DNA of 64,000 nt, taken from assembly GCA_910576385.1 (NCBI GenBank), contig CAJTIR010000001.1, positions 210,091-274,090 on the forward strand, written 5' to 3'. The position numbers and the translations under genes are program-made. The DNA comes from Lachnospiraceae bacterium. Lineage in GTDB: Bacteria; Bacillota; Clostridia; Lachnospirales; Lachnospiraceae. The notes under the pieces are model-generated. The model did no database searches, was not told the DNA's origin, and worked only from the letters and a program-made list of their open reading frames with translations. This document shows positions 54,537-63,825 of this stretch, piece after piece (the first letter of the stretch is position 1; every line of letters begins with the position of its first letter).

Positions 54537-55625
54537 TTATAATCCAAACAGACACGAGATCAGTCTATCATTCATTTGCGGCTGCATAAAACAGAAACGG
54601 ATATATTTATTGTCCAGGAATGGGAAGGTAGAGCAGTCGCGGATCATCATTTTTTCACGAATCGCACAATCGAACAATTCACCCGATGTTCGGTTGTCCA
54701 AAAGGCGCACTAACATAAAATTAGCATTGGGCGGATAGGTTTTGCAACGGCTGTCTTTGGATAGCAATTGATAGATACGGGAACGCTCCTGGGAGATCAA
54801 CTCTCTGGTTTGGGCGATATAAGAAGAATCTTGGAACATGATTTCTCCGGCAATTACGGCAAGAGAATTGATGGTCCAAGGATTTTTTCTGGTATGGATG
54901 GATTTCAGTAAGTCTCGATTGCCTGTGACGGCATAGCCCAGACGCAGCCCAGGGGCAGCAAAAAATTTAGAAGTTCCCCGAAGGATAAAGATATTGTTGT
55001 AGTAGGCGGTCAGCGGGATGGAGGTGATTTCCTGGTAGTTGTCCGCAAACTCTACATAAGTCTCATCCACCATCACATTAATATTATTTTGTTTGCAGGC
55101 GTCAAGGATTTTTCGCATGGTTCGCCGTGAAATAGCGCCAGAGGTTGGGTTGTTCGGATTGCAGATCACAACCAGATCAATACTCTCATTGAGCTGAGCA
55201 ATAAAATTGGTGATATCCAGGGCAAAATTTTGTTCTTCCTGCAATGGATAGTACAAACTGGCGCCGCCGCCCAGAGCAATTTCGCGCTCATATTCGGAAT
55301 AGGTAGGACCGATAATCAGGGCTTTTTTAGGGTGTTGGATCTGGATAAATAGAGAGATTAACTCTGTGGAGCCATTGCCCATAAGGATATTTTCTGGATC
55401 CGTATCGATATAAGATGCAATGCATTTTCTGAGAGCGGTGTATTCTCTGTCTGGATAAGTGGTGATAGCGTCAATATGATTTGCTAAAGTCTCTCGCAGC
55501 AGAGGGGAGACGCCCAGGGGATTAACATTGGCGCTGAAGCTCGTGATTTCTTCTTTTTTTATGCCATAAATTTGTTCGATTTTTTCTAAATCACTGCCAT
55601 GAAAATGATCTTTATGCTGCAGCAT
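54537..55625 (-). CDS. PLP-dependent aminotransferase, HisC/CobD-like
   Basis: The 362-residue class I/II aminotransferase starts at 55625 after GGAGG; an in-frame extension to 55679 has no site. Motifs include MGNGSTELISLFIQ, CNPNNPTSGAISRR, VDETYVEF and TSKFFAAPGLRLGYA with the PLP lysine. The N-terminus HFHGSDLEKIEQIYG and the end FMQPQMNDRLI make it close to L-threonine-O-3-phosphate decarboxylase (CobD) as well as to histidinol-phosphate aminotransferase. No cobalamin or histidine genes are adjacent, so the substrate is open. It is divergent from the DUF5717-like gene with about 105 bp between. Confidence 0.82.
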   Translation of the reverse strand: MLQHKDHFHGSDLEKIEQIYGIKKEEITSFSANVNPLGVSPLLRETLANHIDAITTYPDREYTALRKCIASYIDTDPENILMGNGSTELISLFIQIQHPKKALIIGPTYSEYEREIALGGGASLYYPLQEEQNFALDITNFIAQLNESIDLVVICNPNNPTSGAISRRTMRKILDACKQNNINVMVDETYVEFADNYQEITSIPLTAYYNNIFILRGTSKFFAAPGLRLGYAVTGNRDLLKSIHTRKNPWTINSLAVIAGEIMFQDSSYIAQTRELISQERSRIYQLLSKDSRCKTYPPNANFMLVRLLDNRTSGELFDCAIREKMMIRDCSTFPFLDNKYIRFCFMQPQMNDRLISCLFGL

Positions 55626-55730
55626 GTGTACCTCCAAATCTGCCTTTACACAGGCGTTTAAATCGTTTATAATGTACAATAACTGTATCTATTATAACCA
55701 AAATTGATAAAAAAGCAAGCAGGTGACGAA

Positions 55731-58700
55731 TTGCAGAGAAAATTAGAGGAATTGGCAGCAGGAGTTTGCGCCAGTCAATCTTCCATCCTTCAGTTTTCCC
55801 CGGAAAAGCTGGAATTTGAAGTGTTGGAAGGAAGCGTTTATACCGGGGAGTTTTCGATCAGAAGTACCGACGGCGCGCCCGTGTCAGGGATCGTTTATTC
55901 CACCAGTCCCAGGTTGGTATGCCAGGAAACCGGATTTCAGGGGACAGATGTGACACAGCGGTTTGAATTTCGCAGTGAAGGCTTAAGCGAGGGAGAATCC
56001 CAGAAGGGGAATCTACATATTATCAGTGATCAGGGCGAGTATGTTTTACCATTTATGATGACTGTCTCCAAGAAATATCCAGAAAGTTCTTTTGGCAAAA
56101 TTAAGAGCATATTTGAATTTGCTAATCTTGCACGTGAATCTTATAGTGAGGCGGTCAGAGTTTTTGGAAGACAGGAATTTCTAAATGTTTTTAAACCACA
56201 GGAGACAAACGAACGTCTAATTTATCAGGGACTAATGCGCAGACCTTGCACGCGGGCGCAGGTGGAGGAGTTTCTGATTGCCGCACGTAAGAAGAAAAGA
56301 GTGTTGTTTGAGGTCACAGAAGCAGAACGGGAATTTATCGGCATATCAGAGCAGCAGCAGAAACAAGTGATCTTAAAAAAAGAGGAGTGGGGACATTTTG
56401 CGCTTGAAGTGATTTCAGAGGAAGGCTGGATCAAGCCATTAAAGCAGCGTCTCACCGATGAAGATTTTGTGGGCAGCCGTGGGATGGTAGAATATATGAT
56501 TTTGCCAGAGAAGATGCATGCGGGGAAAAATTACGGCAGATTGATTTTGCAGACACCATTCCAGAAGGAGGAGATTGAGCTGTGTGCAGTTCGAAGCACA
56601 GAGAATCGGGAATTGGTGTTACGGTCAATCCATAAAAAGCATGTATCTCTTGCCCGTGAGTATCTCAATTTTGGAATGCATAAAATTGTCACAGGAGTAT
56701 GGGCCAAGCGGGCCTGCAAAGATTTGGAGGAGTTGCAGGAATTGGTGCCGGACAGCCTTTGGTATCTGTTGGCAAAAGCACAAGTGTTTTTGGCGAATCG
56801 GCAGCGTCAGGAAGCGGAATGGCTGCTGGATTCTTTTCCGCGCAATAAAGTTGACAAAGAGACGCCGCTGTATGCATATTATTTGTATCTGTGTACGCTG
56901 CGGGAGCCAGAGCCTTCCTATGTGAATAAGTGTACAAGCCAAATTCGCAAAATCTTTCACAAACATCAAGATCATCCGATATTATTATGGATCTTATTGT
57001 TTTTGGATGATAATCTCAATTACAGCAAAGGCAGAAAATTGGAAGTGATTGCCAAACATATAAGAATCGGCAGAGAGAATATATTACTCTATCTGGAGGC
57101 TTGGCGGATCTTAGCCAAAGAGCCGTTTTTAATGGGTAGGGCGAATGCGTTTGAGCGTAAAATTTTGTATTTTGCAGTCAAGCACCAAGTATTGACGAAA
57201 GGAATGGCAGAACAGGTTGCTAGGATGGCGCCGGAAATTCCCGTCAATGACCGAATCTGGTATCGGATTTTGGTGGCTGCTTATCGCGCGGCGCCAGAAA
57301 GAGAGCTGCTGCAAGCAGTTTGCAGTTATTGTATCAGGAGTCGGTTTTATGGTAAGAAATATTGGAAATGGTATCAATTAGGGATTGCCGAAGAACTGCG
57401 AATTACTGGATTGTATGAGGCATGGGTGCTCTCTGCGGATGAAAAAAAGCTTAAGAGACTGCCAAAGCCCATTGCCCTGTATTTTCAGTCCTACAGCAAT
57501 CTTGCCAGTCATCCCCAGGCCATGCTCTATGCAGCGGTGATTGAGGGAAAGTCACAGTGGAAGGCGCTATGGCCTCATTATCGTAAAAATATGGAGCAGT
57601 TTGTCTTACGACAGCTTAAGGGGGGCAAAATTGACCGCACATTAGCCGCAGTATACAAGGAGGTACTGACGCCGGAACTATTGACAGAGGAACATGCAGA
57701 GGATATTGCAAGAGTGCTGTTTACCTGCGAGGTGACAGGAGCTGCATCTGGTGCATGTAGTTTGGTAGTATGTCAGCATCCTCTGAAAAATGAACAAGTA
57801 GTCCCTCTTATTCATGGCAAGGGATATATCAATCTTTACAGTAGTAACTGGCAGATTCTATTGGAGGATTCGCGCGGCAGACGTTTTTTGCCGGATGGGG
57901 AGCTTAAGGTTACGCCTCTATTGGAGAGTGAGGAGTATTTGGAACAAGGCATTGCCTGTGCAAAAAATAAGATTCCTTATTTATTAAAATATTTTGATAA
58001 AAAAGTGATTTGGCAGACTTATGAACCAGAAGATTTGCCGCATCTGCAGATGCTGCTGGAATCTGCAGTGGTCAGCGAAGCATACCAGGCGGAGCTGCGT
58101 CCGCAGATGGTGGCATATTTCTACGACAATTATACAGGAGATATGTTGGATGATTTTTTGCAAAATTTATCGTTTGAGGGAATCGGAAAACAGGCAAGAG
58201 AAAAGATTATGGAGCTTCTGGTGGCCAGGCGTCATTATGGCCGCGCCTATGAATTATTATTGGGATATGGCTGTGAACATATTTCACCTACGAAACTGGT
58301 GTATGTGCTCTGTGACCGGCTCCAAGAACAGCAGGAGGAAGGAGAAGATGATTTTCTATTGGGATTTTGCAGAAATGTCTTTCTTCGAGGAAAATACAAT
58401 GAACAAATTTTAAAATATATGTGCCAATATTTTTATGGCAGCCTCAATGAGATGATTAAGCTTTGGGAGGCAGCCCGTAATTTTGAGCTGGACACTTATG
58501 AATTAGAAGAACGCTGTCTGAAACGATTTTTGTATACTGGAGATTTTTTGCCCAGCCTGGAACAAGTATTTGAGTGTTATGGAAAAACGCAGGGAAAAGA
58601 TTTGGTGATTCAGGCGTATCTGACAAAAATGTGTCATCAATATATTGTGCGGGATGCAGTGATATCTGATTATCTCTTTCAAAAGCTGTCAGCATTGCTA

Positions 58701-59267
58701 AGAGAGAAGCAAGCGCTAAATCATGTTTGCAGGCTGGGATTTTTAAAATGGTCTGCTTCAGGAGCTGAACTTACAGAGGAAGAGTTGGCATTAGCGGATA
58801 AAATCTTAAAGGATTTGTTGATGGAGGGAAGGTACTTTGCGTTTTATCAGTCTTTGCCAGAGACTTTGAGAAAAAAATATTTGCTTCATGACCATGTAAT
58901 CTTGCAGTATTGCACGGACTCTGACGTTAAGGTATTGATTAATTACCAGCCTTTGGGCGATACAGAGTATATAGAATGCGAAATGCCCCAAATGTATGAA
59001 GGGATTTTTGCCAAAGAATTTTTAATATTTTATGGAGAGAGTCTCCCATATTATATCAAAGAACAACGAGACCAGGAATGTAAAGTTACAGAGAGTGGAC
59101 AGATACAGAGATTGCAGCTTGACAATAACGGAGAAGAAAGCCGTTTTGATCTGATTAATGACATGATGGCCGGATGGCAGATGAAAGATGAAGCAGCACT
59201 GTTAGAGTGGATGAAAATATATGGGCATTTGGATGAGATGGTAATGAGAGAATTTACTATGTTATAA
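55731..59267 (+). CDS. Very large protein with N-terminal beta-sandwich domains and helical repeats (DUF5717-like)
   Basis: From TTG 55731, with AGGTGA just before it, the protein is 1178 residues; an earlier TTG at 55704 is also possible. There is no signal peptide or membrane segment. About 20-290 is beta-rich, with two immunoglobulin-like units (ILQFSPEKLEFEVLEGSVYTG and GNLHIISDQGEYVLPFMM). About 300-1150 is a long array of helical repeats of TPR or HEAT type (for example LWYLLAKAQVFLANRQRQEA and YGRAYELLLGYGCEHISP). I recall this as DUF5717, a Lachnospiraceae family without known function. It leads a four-gene operon with the Hsp70-like, TPR and coiled-coil membrane proteins and looks like a scaffold. 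Confidence 0.72.
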   Translation: MQRKLEELAAGVCASQSSILQFSPEKLEFEVLEGSVYTGEFSIRSTDGAPVSGIVYSTSPRLVCQETGFQGTDVTQRFEFRSEGLSEGESQKGNLHIISDQGEYVLPFMMTVSKKYPESSFGKIKSIFEFANLARESYSEAVRVFGRQEFLNVFKPQETNERLIYQGLMRRPCTRAQVEEFLIAARKKKRVLFEVTEAEREFIGISEQQQKQVILKKEEWGHFALEVISEEGWIKPLKQRLTDEDFVGSRGMVEYMILPEKMHAGKNYGRLILQTPFQKEEIELCAVRSTENRELVLRSIHKKHVSLAREYLNFGMHKIVTGVWAKRACKDLEELQELVPDSLWYLLAKAQVFLANRQRQEAEWLLDSFPRNKVDKETPLYAYYLYLCTLREPEPSYVNKCTSQIRKIFHKHQDHPILLWILLFLDDNLNYSKGRKLEVIAKHIRIGRENILLYLEAWRILAKEPFLMGRANAFERKILYFAVKHQVLTKGMAEQVARMAPEIPVNDRIWYRILVAAYRAAPERELLQAVCSYCIRSRFYGKKYWKWYQLGIAEELRITGLYEAWVLSADEKKLKRLPKPIALYFQSYSNLASHPQAMLYAAVIEGKSQWKALWPHYRKNMEQFVLRQLKGGKIDRTLAAVYKEVLTPELLTEEHAEDIARVLFTCEVTGAASGACSLVVCQHPLKNEQVVPLIHGKGYINLYSSNWQILLEDSRGRRFLPDGELKVTPLLESEEYLEQGIACAKNKIPYLLKYFDKKVIWQTYEPEDLPHLQMLLESAVVSEAYQAELRPQMVAYFYDNYTGDMLDDFLQNLSFEGIGKQAREKIMELLVARRHYGRAYELLLGYGCEHISPTKLVYVLCDRLQEQQEEGEDDFLLGFCRNVFLRGKYNEQILKYMCQYFYGSLNEMIKLWEAARNFELDTYELEERCLKRFLYTGDFLPSLEQVFECYGKTQGKDLVIQAYLTKMCHQYIVRDAVISDYLFQKLSALLREKQALNHVCRLGFLKWSASGAELTEEELALADKILKDLLMEGRYFAFYQSLPETLRKKYLLHDHVILQYCTDSDVKVLINYQPLGDTEYIECEMPQMYEGIFAKEFLIFYGESLPYYIKEQRDQECKVTESGQIQRLQLDNNGEESRFDLINDMMAGWQMKDEAALLEWMKIYGHLDEMVMREFTML

Positions 59268-59335
59268 CGTACGATATGATAATTGTCACAGTTCTGCGGC
59301 TGTCAGCAGGGCTTTGATGTAAGGCAGGTGGAACA

Positions 59336-60610
59336 ATGAGACCGAAAAGAGAGGAATGGTATATCGGCATAGAGACAGGCAGAAAATGGACGCAGATTAG
59401 CTGTTACCATGCCGGACAGACAGAACCAGAGACGAAAAGTACAATAGTAGGAACGGAAGTTTATCAGATTCCTACTGCACTCTGTAAGCATAAACAGACA
59501 GGGCAGTGGTATTTTGGAGAAGAAGGCAGAAGGCTTGCAGAAACTGGGGAAGGTTATTATGCGGCAGATCTTTTGTATCGTGCGTGGAATAATGAGACAA
59601 TCGCGCTTGATCAGGAGTATCAGACGCAAGACTTATTGGTAATCTTTTTCCGAAAAGTACTTCGATTGGCGCTTCCAGCTCAGGGGAGTGAGGCAGTGAC
59701 AAAATGTATTTTTTCTGTGGAGAAGGTGACAGAGGAAATTGTTGTTTTTTTTCGAGCTTTGGCGCTGAAGCTGGGGTTTATGGAAGAACAAATTCAAATT
59801 CAAGATCATCGGGAAAGCTTCTATGCCTATGTGGTATCTCAGGATTCCTCTCTGTGGAAACAGCAAGTATTATTATTTGAAGAGGAAGGGGATGGAGTGC
59901 TCTGCCGCCTTCTCTCCTGTGGCCGGACGGCAGTATCTCCGAAACCCGTAGAGGTAGGAGAGATTTTTCTCGGAAAGCTGCCGCAGGAGATGGAGGAACG
60001 AGATCATAAGTTTGCTGAGATGGCCGGGGAAGCCCTTGCAGGAAGGATTGTCTCAGCAGTATATTTGATTGGTTCTGGATTTGAGGGCGGCTGGATGAAG
60101 GAATCATTAAAGTTGGTATGCCGCAGCAGAAGGGCGTTTCAAGGGAAAAATCTCTATACGCGGGGAGCCTGTTATGCTGGAGTTTTACAGAGATACCAGG
60201 ACAAAGCAGAGACGATCTATGTCAGTGAGTACAAGGTAAAGGAATCTATCTTCATCAAAGCTGTAAAGAGCAATCAGACCTATTTTTATCCACTGCTAAT
60301 TGCAGGAGAAAATCGTTATCAGGTTAGCAGGGAGTTTCGCCTTATTCTGGAAGAAGGTGATGATTTCTTAGAGTTGTATGTACAGAAACCTGGAGAGCGT
60401 GACGCGAGGGTGGAATCTTTGGAGCTCACAGGACTACCCGTTTCAGCGCATGGACGATCCAGACTATCTGTTTTAGTGTTTACAGGGGAGGAAGGCAGGA
60501 TTTTCTTGAAATTGCGTGATCTTGGCTGGGGAATGATTAAACCAGGAAGTGGGCAGGAATGGGAATATGAGATTGACAAAGAGAGCGAGCCAGAGAAAAA
60601 CCTCCGGTAA
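59336..60610 (+). CDS. Hsp70-like protein without lid domain
   Basis: The 424-residue protein resembles a shortened DnaK. The nucleotide domain (about 1-290) starts with YIGIETGRKWTQISCYH, the place of phosphate loop 1, but the acidic Asp is Glu and the Thr of GTT is missing. The second loop is LLFEEEGDGVLC in place of DLGGGT, and AVYLIGSGFEGGWMK is the adenosine motif. RRAFQGKNLYTRGACYAG matches the end of the domain. Residues 305-410 resemble the beta half of the substrate domain (ESLELTGLPVSAHGRSRLSV and GRIFLKLRDLGWG), and the helical lid is absent. ATP binding is plausible, hydrolysis doubtful. AGGTGG precedes the start; it is the second gene of the operon. I recall related proteins as DUF5716 but am not certain. 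Confidence 0.7.
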   Translation: MRPKREEWYIGIETGRKWTQISCYHAGQTEPETKSTIVGTEVYQIPTALCKHKQTGQWYFGEEGRRLAETGEGYYAADLLYRAWNNETIALDQEYQTQDLLVIFFRKVLRLALPAQGSEAVTKCIFSVEKVTEEIVVFFRALALKLGFMEEQIQIQDHRESFYAYVVSQDSSLWKQQVLLFEEEGDGVLCRLLSCGRTAVSPKPVEVGEIFLGKLPQEMEERDHKFAEMAGEALAGRIVSAVYLIGSGFEGGWMKESLKLVCRSRRAFQGKNLYTRGACYAGVLQRYQDKAETIYVSEYKVKESIFIKAVKSNQTYFYPLLIAGENRYQVSREFRLILEEGDDFLELYVQKPGERDARVESLELTGLPVSAHGRSRLSVLVFTGEEGRIFLKLRDLGWGMIKPGSGQEWEYEIDKESEPEKNLR

Positions 60611-60646
60611 ATTGCAGGGATGAAATGGAGTTATGGAGGAGCAATA

Positions 60647-61384
60647 ATGGGCAGAATATGGTTATGCGAAGACCAAATGGCGAGGCGGCCATTGATGGTA
60701 AATGCAGGTATTAGCTTGTATTCCTTTGAGGAATTGTGTTATTATCTTTATCAGAATGTAGAGTCTGTGGAAGAGAGTTTTTTCAATGAGCTTTTGTGCC
60801 AATGGTTAGCGGAGGAGCTTGACAGGCAGGAGCTCTCACAACAGCTTTTGGAAGGCTTGGAGCAGGAAAAAAGTGGCTGCTGGTGTTTGGAGCAGATTTT
60901 GAATGAAGGTGGTTTTTATAACATTGAACAGATGAACGCTGTTTTGCAGATTGCAGAATCTATGGAGAAGAAAACGCCTGTGCAGCGCGCAAAGCTGCGC
61001 GGGGATCGTTTTTTGAAATCGGCTAAGTACCAAGAGGCATTGTTAGAGTATCTAAAAGCATTGGAACAGGAGAGCGATTTATTTTTTCAGGGTCAGGTGT
61101 GGCACAATCTGGGGATCGTTTATGCCAGGCAGTTTTTATTTGCGCCTGCCGCAGAATGCTTTAAAAGGGCTTATGAGACAGGACAGCAGACAGAGAGCAG
61201 CGAGGCATATCTGCTGGCACTCGCCTATCGAGATGGTCAAGTGCCAGATCAAGGCGGGGAGAAAATGAAAAATCTGTTGGAGAAGTTACAGGAAAAGAAA
61301 GAAGCTGGGGATCGTGGCGGTTATGAGGAAAAAATCGAGGAAATGCTGCAAGAATTAAGGACAGAGTATAGGAAAAGTGAGTAG
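60647..61384 (+). CDS. TPR-containing protein
   Basis: The 245-residue protein starts at 60647 after GGAGGAGC. The N-terminal 100 residues are helical with the pattern MGRIWLCEDQMARRPLMVN and YSFEELCYYLYQNVESVEES. Tetratricopeptide repeats run from about 115 to 205, with RFLKSAKYQEALLEYLKALE and WHNLGIVYARQFLFAPAAECF (parts shown). The charged C-terminus is a coiled coil (MKNLLEKLQEKKEA). TPR proteins commonly bind chaperone tails, so it may be a co-factor of the adjacent Hsp70-like protein. It lies 36 bp after that gene and 2 bp before the next. Confidence 0.72.
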   Translation: MGRIWLCEDQMARRPLMVNAGISLYSFEELCYYLYQNVESVEESFFNELLCQWLAEELDRQELSQQLLEGLEQEKSGCWCLEQILNEGGFYNIEQMNAVLQIAESMEKKTPVQRAKLRGDRFLKSAKYQEALLEYLKALEQESDLFFQGQVWHNLGIVYARQFLFAPAAECFKRAYETGQQTESSEAYLLALAYRDGQVPDQGGEKMKNLLEKLQEKKEAGDRGGYEEKIEEMLQELRTEYRKSE

Positions 61385-61386
61385 AA

Positions 61387-62589
61387 ATGGGATTATTCAA
61401 AAAAAAGAAAAAACCTAAATATGTAGAAGAAATATTAGAATTTGAAGAGCAGGGGCAACCGCAAGAGGAGGAAAAATCCAGGGATCCAAATACTAGAAAG
61501 TCGCAAGAACCCGGGCATCCAAGGAAAAATCCAGCGATGGAATATTGCGAACAGATCTTGACAGCGGCAAAAGCCTTGGAGGAAACCAAAAGAGAATATG
61601 GGACAGTGACCGATTATCTGACCGATATCCAGACTATTGAAGATTTGCCAGAGCAGGAATATGGAGAGATTCAGGAGATAGCCCAGAGTATTTCGTCTTT
61701 GAGTGAATCCAGAGATGCTTATGTAAACAAGGCAAAGACAATTTCAGACAGTCAGTTTGCCCAGATGGAGCAGTATCAGGATCAGATTCCAGAGGTGATC
61801 AATCGTCTGAAATCGAATGAAACTTATCAGACTACAGTAAAGCGAGATATGCAGTATCTGGAAGGCGAGCGGGAAGAGTGGCGCTATTACAAAGAGACCT
61901 TAGAACAGGAAGAAGAGATGCTGCGCAAGGTACTATATATTCTGGCAGGTGCAGGTATGGCGGTAATCATCATGATTATGATTTTGGGCGTTGTATTGAA
62001 ATTTGATTTTAAAATGCTTGTTTTAGTGGCTGCTGTTGTGGTTGGTGCAGCGGGGGGAATTATGGTCTGGCGTCTTCAGAATGATGAAGCAGATATTAAG
62101 AGATCCCAGGTAAACATCAATTATGCAACCACATTGTTGAATAAAATTTCATTTAAGTATGTCAATGTGACCAATGCGGTAGATTATGCATGTGAGAAAT
62201 ACCATGTCAAAAATTCTTATGAACTCAATTATATCTGGGAACAATATTTGGAAGCGGTGCGGGAGCGTGATAAATACCAGCGGACAAATGATGAGCTGGA
62301 GTTTCTCACAGGTAAGTTGCTGCGCAGACTTCGCAGTTATCATCTTTACGATGCCAAGATCTGGACTTATCAGGTAAAAGCTTTGCAGGATAAAAAAGAG
62401 ATGGTGGAGGTGAAGCATGAATTGTTGGTGCGCCGCCAGAAACTGCGTTCCAGTATGGAAAAGCAGATAGAAAATATCCAAAAGGCAAAGCGGGAGATTG
62501 AGAAACTGGTGCAGCAATATCCTGGACATGAAAGAGAAGTAAAAGAGATTTTGGAATCCTTAGAGAAGATCTGTGGAATTGCCGCATAG
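61387..62589 (+). CDS. Coiled-coil membrane protein of the Hsp70-like operon
   Basis: The 400-residue protein begins with a basic patch (MGLFKKKKKPKYVEE) and a disordered Glu/Gln/Pro segment. A long coiled coil (about 60-185) is followed by two membrane helices (about 187-207 and 211-228, VLYILAGAGMAVIIMIMILG and VLVAAVVVGAAGGIMV), then a second coiled coil (about 240-395). With two helices both coiled-coil arms face the cytosol, so it could anchor the other three proteins to the membrane. It starts 2 bp after the TPR gene and ends the operon. I do not recognise the family. Confidence 0.7.
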   Translation: MGLFKKKKKPKYVEEILEFEEQGQPQEEEKSRDPNTRKSQEPGHPRKNPAMEYCEQILTAAKALEETKREYGTVTDYLTDIQTIEDLPEQEYGEIQEIAQSISSLSESRDAYVNKAKTISDSQFAQMEQYQDQIPEVINRLKSNETYQTTVKRDMQYLEGEREEWRYYKETLEQEEEMLRKVLYILAGAGMAVIIMIMILGVVLKFDFKMLVLVAAVVVGAAGGIMVWRLQNDEADIKRSQVNINYATTLLNKISFKYVNVTNAVDYACEKYHVKNSYELNYIWEQYLEAVRERDKYQRTNDELEFLTGKLLRRLRSYHLYDAKIWTYQVKALQDKKEMVEVKHELLVRRQKLRSSMEKQIENIQKAKREIEKLVQQYPGHEREVKEILESLEKICGIAA

Positions 62590-62610
62590 CGTTTATGATT
62601 TAGATATTAG

Positions 62611-62709
62611 TGGGACTGCCACTTTAAGAATAACAAACAAGATGCAGTAAGATCTTATTACAAAAAATGTTTTATCCTGCCTGTTTTATTCTGAAAGTGA
62701 CAGTCCTAA
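62611..62709. mobile_element. MITE-like element of about 99 bp
   Basis: GGGACTGCCACTTTAAGAATAA at the left end and TTATTCTGAAAGTGACAGTCCT at the right end are inverted with about three mismatches over 22 bp (each shown by its ends: GGGACTGCCAC, GTGACAGTCCT). The interior is AT-rich and non-coding. The terminal GGGRCTGYC pattern relates it to the element at 45158. It lies between the end of the Hsp70-like operon and the hydrolase fragment. Confidence 0.55.
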
Positions 62710-62802
62710 TTTTTTTCGAAATGAGGAGTTAAAAGCTGTAAAGTTCAGTCCTTCGTAGTCGGTTATCTTGTTATGCTGCCGGATGTATGAGTTTGCAAAT
62801 CA

Positions 62803-63381
62803 ATGGAAATAATAAAAAATTGGATGATTGCAGACAGCAGAGAAGTGATAACCATAGAATCCACAAAGAAGGGTATGAAGATTTTTGATAATCCAGTGGG
62901 TGTGTTGACGAATAATCCACCATTTGAAGAGCAGTTGTTTCAATTAAATAATTATATGCATCTTTCTGCGCGAGAACCGCAAAATCATTTTTGCAATCGA
63001 CTGCCGCTGCACCCATACAGCCGTGGTATGGGTGCGTTGGGACTGCCGGGTGATTTATCCTCTTCCTCTCGTTTTGTCAGGGCTGCTTTTACAAAAACGA
63101 ATGCTGTCTCTGGGGATTCTGAATCAGAGAGTGTCAGTCAATTTTTTCATATTTTAGGCTCTGTAGAGCAGCAGAGGGGTTGTTGTGATTTGGGGAACGG
63201 AGCGTATGAAATCACCATTTATACATCCTGCTGCAATACAGAGAAAGGTGTTTATTATTACACAACATATGAGAATCATCAGATTACAGCAGTTGACATG
63301 CATAAGGAGAATTTGGAGAGCAATCTGCTGACACATTATCCGCTGGTTTTAGGGGAGCAGATTAACATGCAGAATGATTAG
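62803..63381 (+). pseudogene. Choloylglycine (bile salt) hydrolase, C-terminal fragment
   Basis: The 192-residue frame matches the C-terminal 60 percent of bile salt hydrolases or penicillin V acylases (normal length near 325): WMIADSREVITIESTKKGM, NPVGVLTNNPPFEEQLFQL, LPGDLSSSSRFVRAAF and GVYYYTTYENHQITAVDM. The conserved Asn and Arg residues of this half are kept. The N-terminal part with the catalytic Cys2, Arg and Asp is missing, and the sequence before the ATG has a stop in frame and no homology. The start has no good ribosome binding site. It is a relic, possibly cut by an event associated with the MITE-like repeat 94 bp upstream. Loss means this locus cannot deconjugate bile acids. Confidence 0.8.
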
Positions 63382-63404
63382 TCCATGCAGGCGCCGAAAG
63401 TTAT

Positions 63405-63599
63405 TCAAATTGAAATAAATCCACATGCACCGTCATTTCCTGGGATAACACGAACAGCTAGAGTGGTCGCCTGCATTCCCACATATGCTTCATCATAGAT
63501 ACCATTTGCAATTCTGTCAGCAGCTGCCAGAAACATAAGTGTGCCCAGTAGAATGACCGGACTAAGTGACAAAGCCAAAATTTTTCCCTTTAGTTTCAT
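63405..63599 (-). pseudogene. Truncated chemoreceptor-like membrane protein, N-terminus only
   Basis: A 64-residue frame starts at 63599 with GGAGGAAATG before the ATG. The first 30 residues (MKLKGKILALSLSPVILLGT and following) are a signal anchor. The next residues (RIANGIYDEAYVGMQATTLAVR) match the start of the extracytosolic sensor region of methyl-accepting chemotaxis proteins of Lachnospiraceae. After that the sequence diverges and stops (VIPGNDGACGFISI). The remaining 500 or so residues are missing. The hydrolase fragment ends 23 bp away on the other side, so a deletion probably joined two broken genes here. Confidence 0.65.
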
Positions 63600-63825
63600 A
63601 AATCATTTCCTCCAGATTTCATAGTATTTTATACATTATAAATTATTATACTATTGCATTTTAAGGCTTCACAAGTGCCGGTCCTGCGCAAAACAGACAC
63701 TTTTTTACACACAAATTGAAAGCAAAAAGTATGTAGATAGTGAACGGTAATATTATAAATTTTTATTTTTGAGATAGGAACAGTCTGTTGGAATTTTTAT
63801 ATCAGATCTGTTATTATGTAACTAT

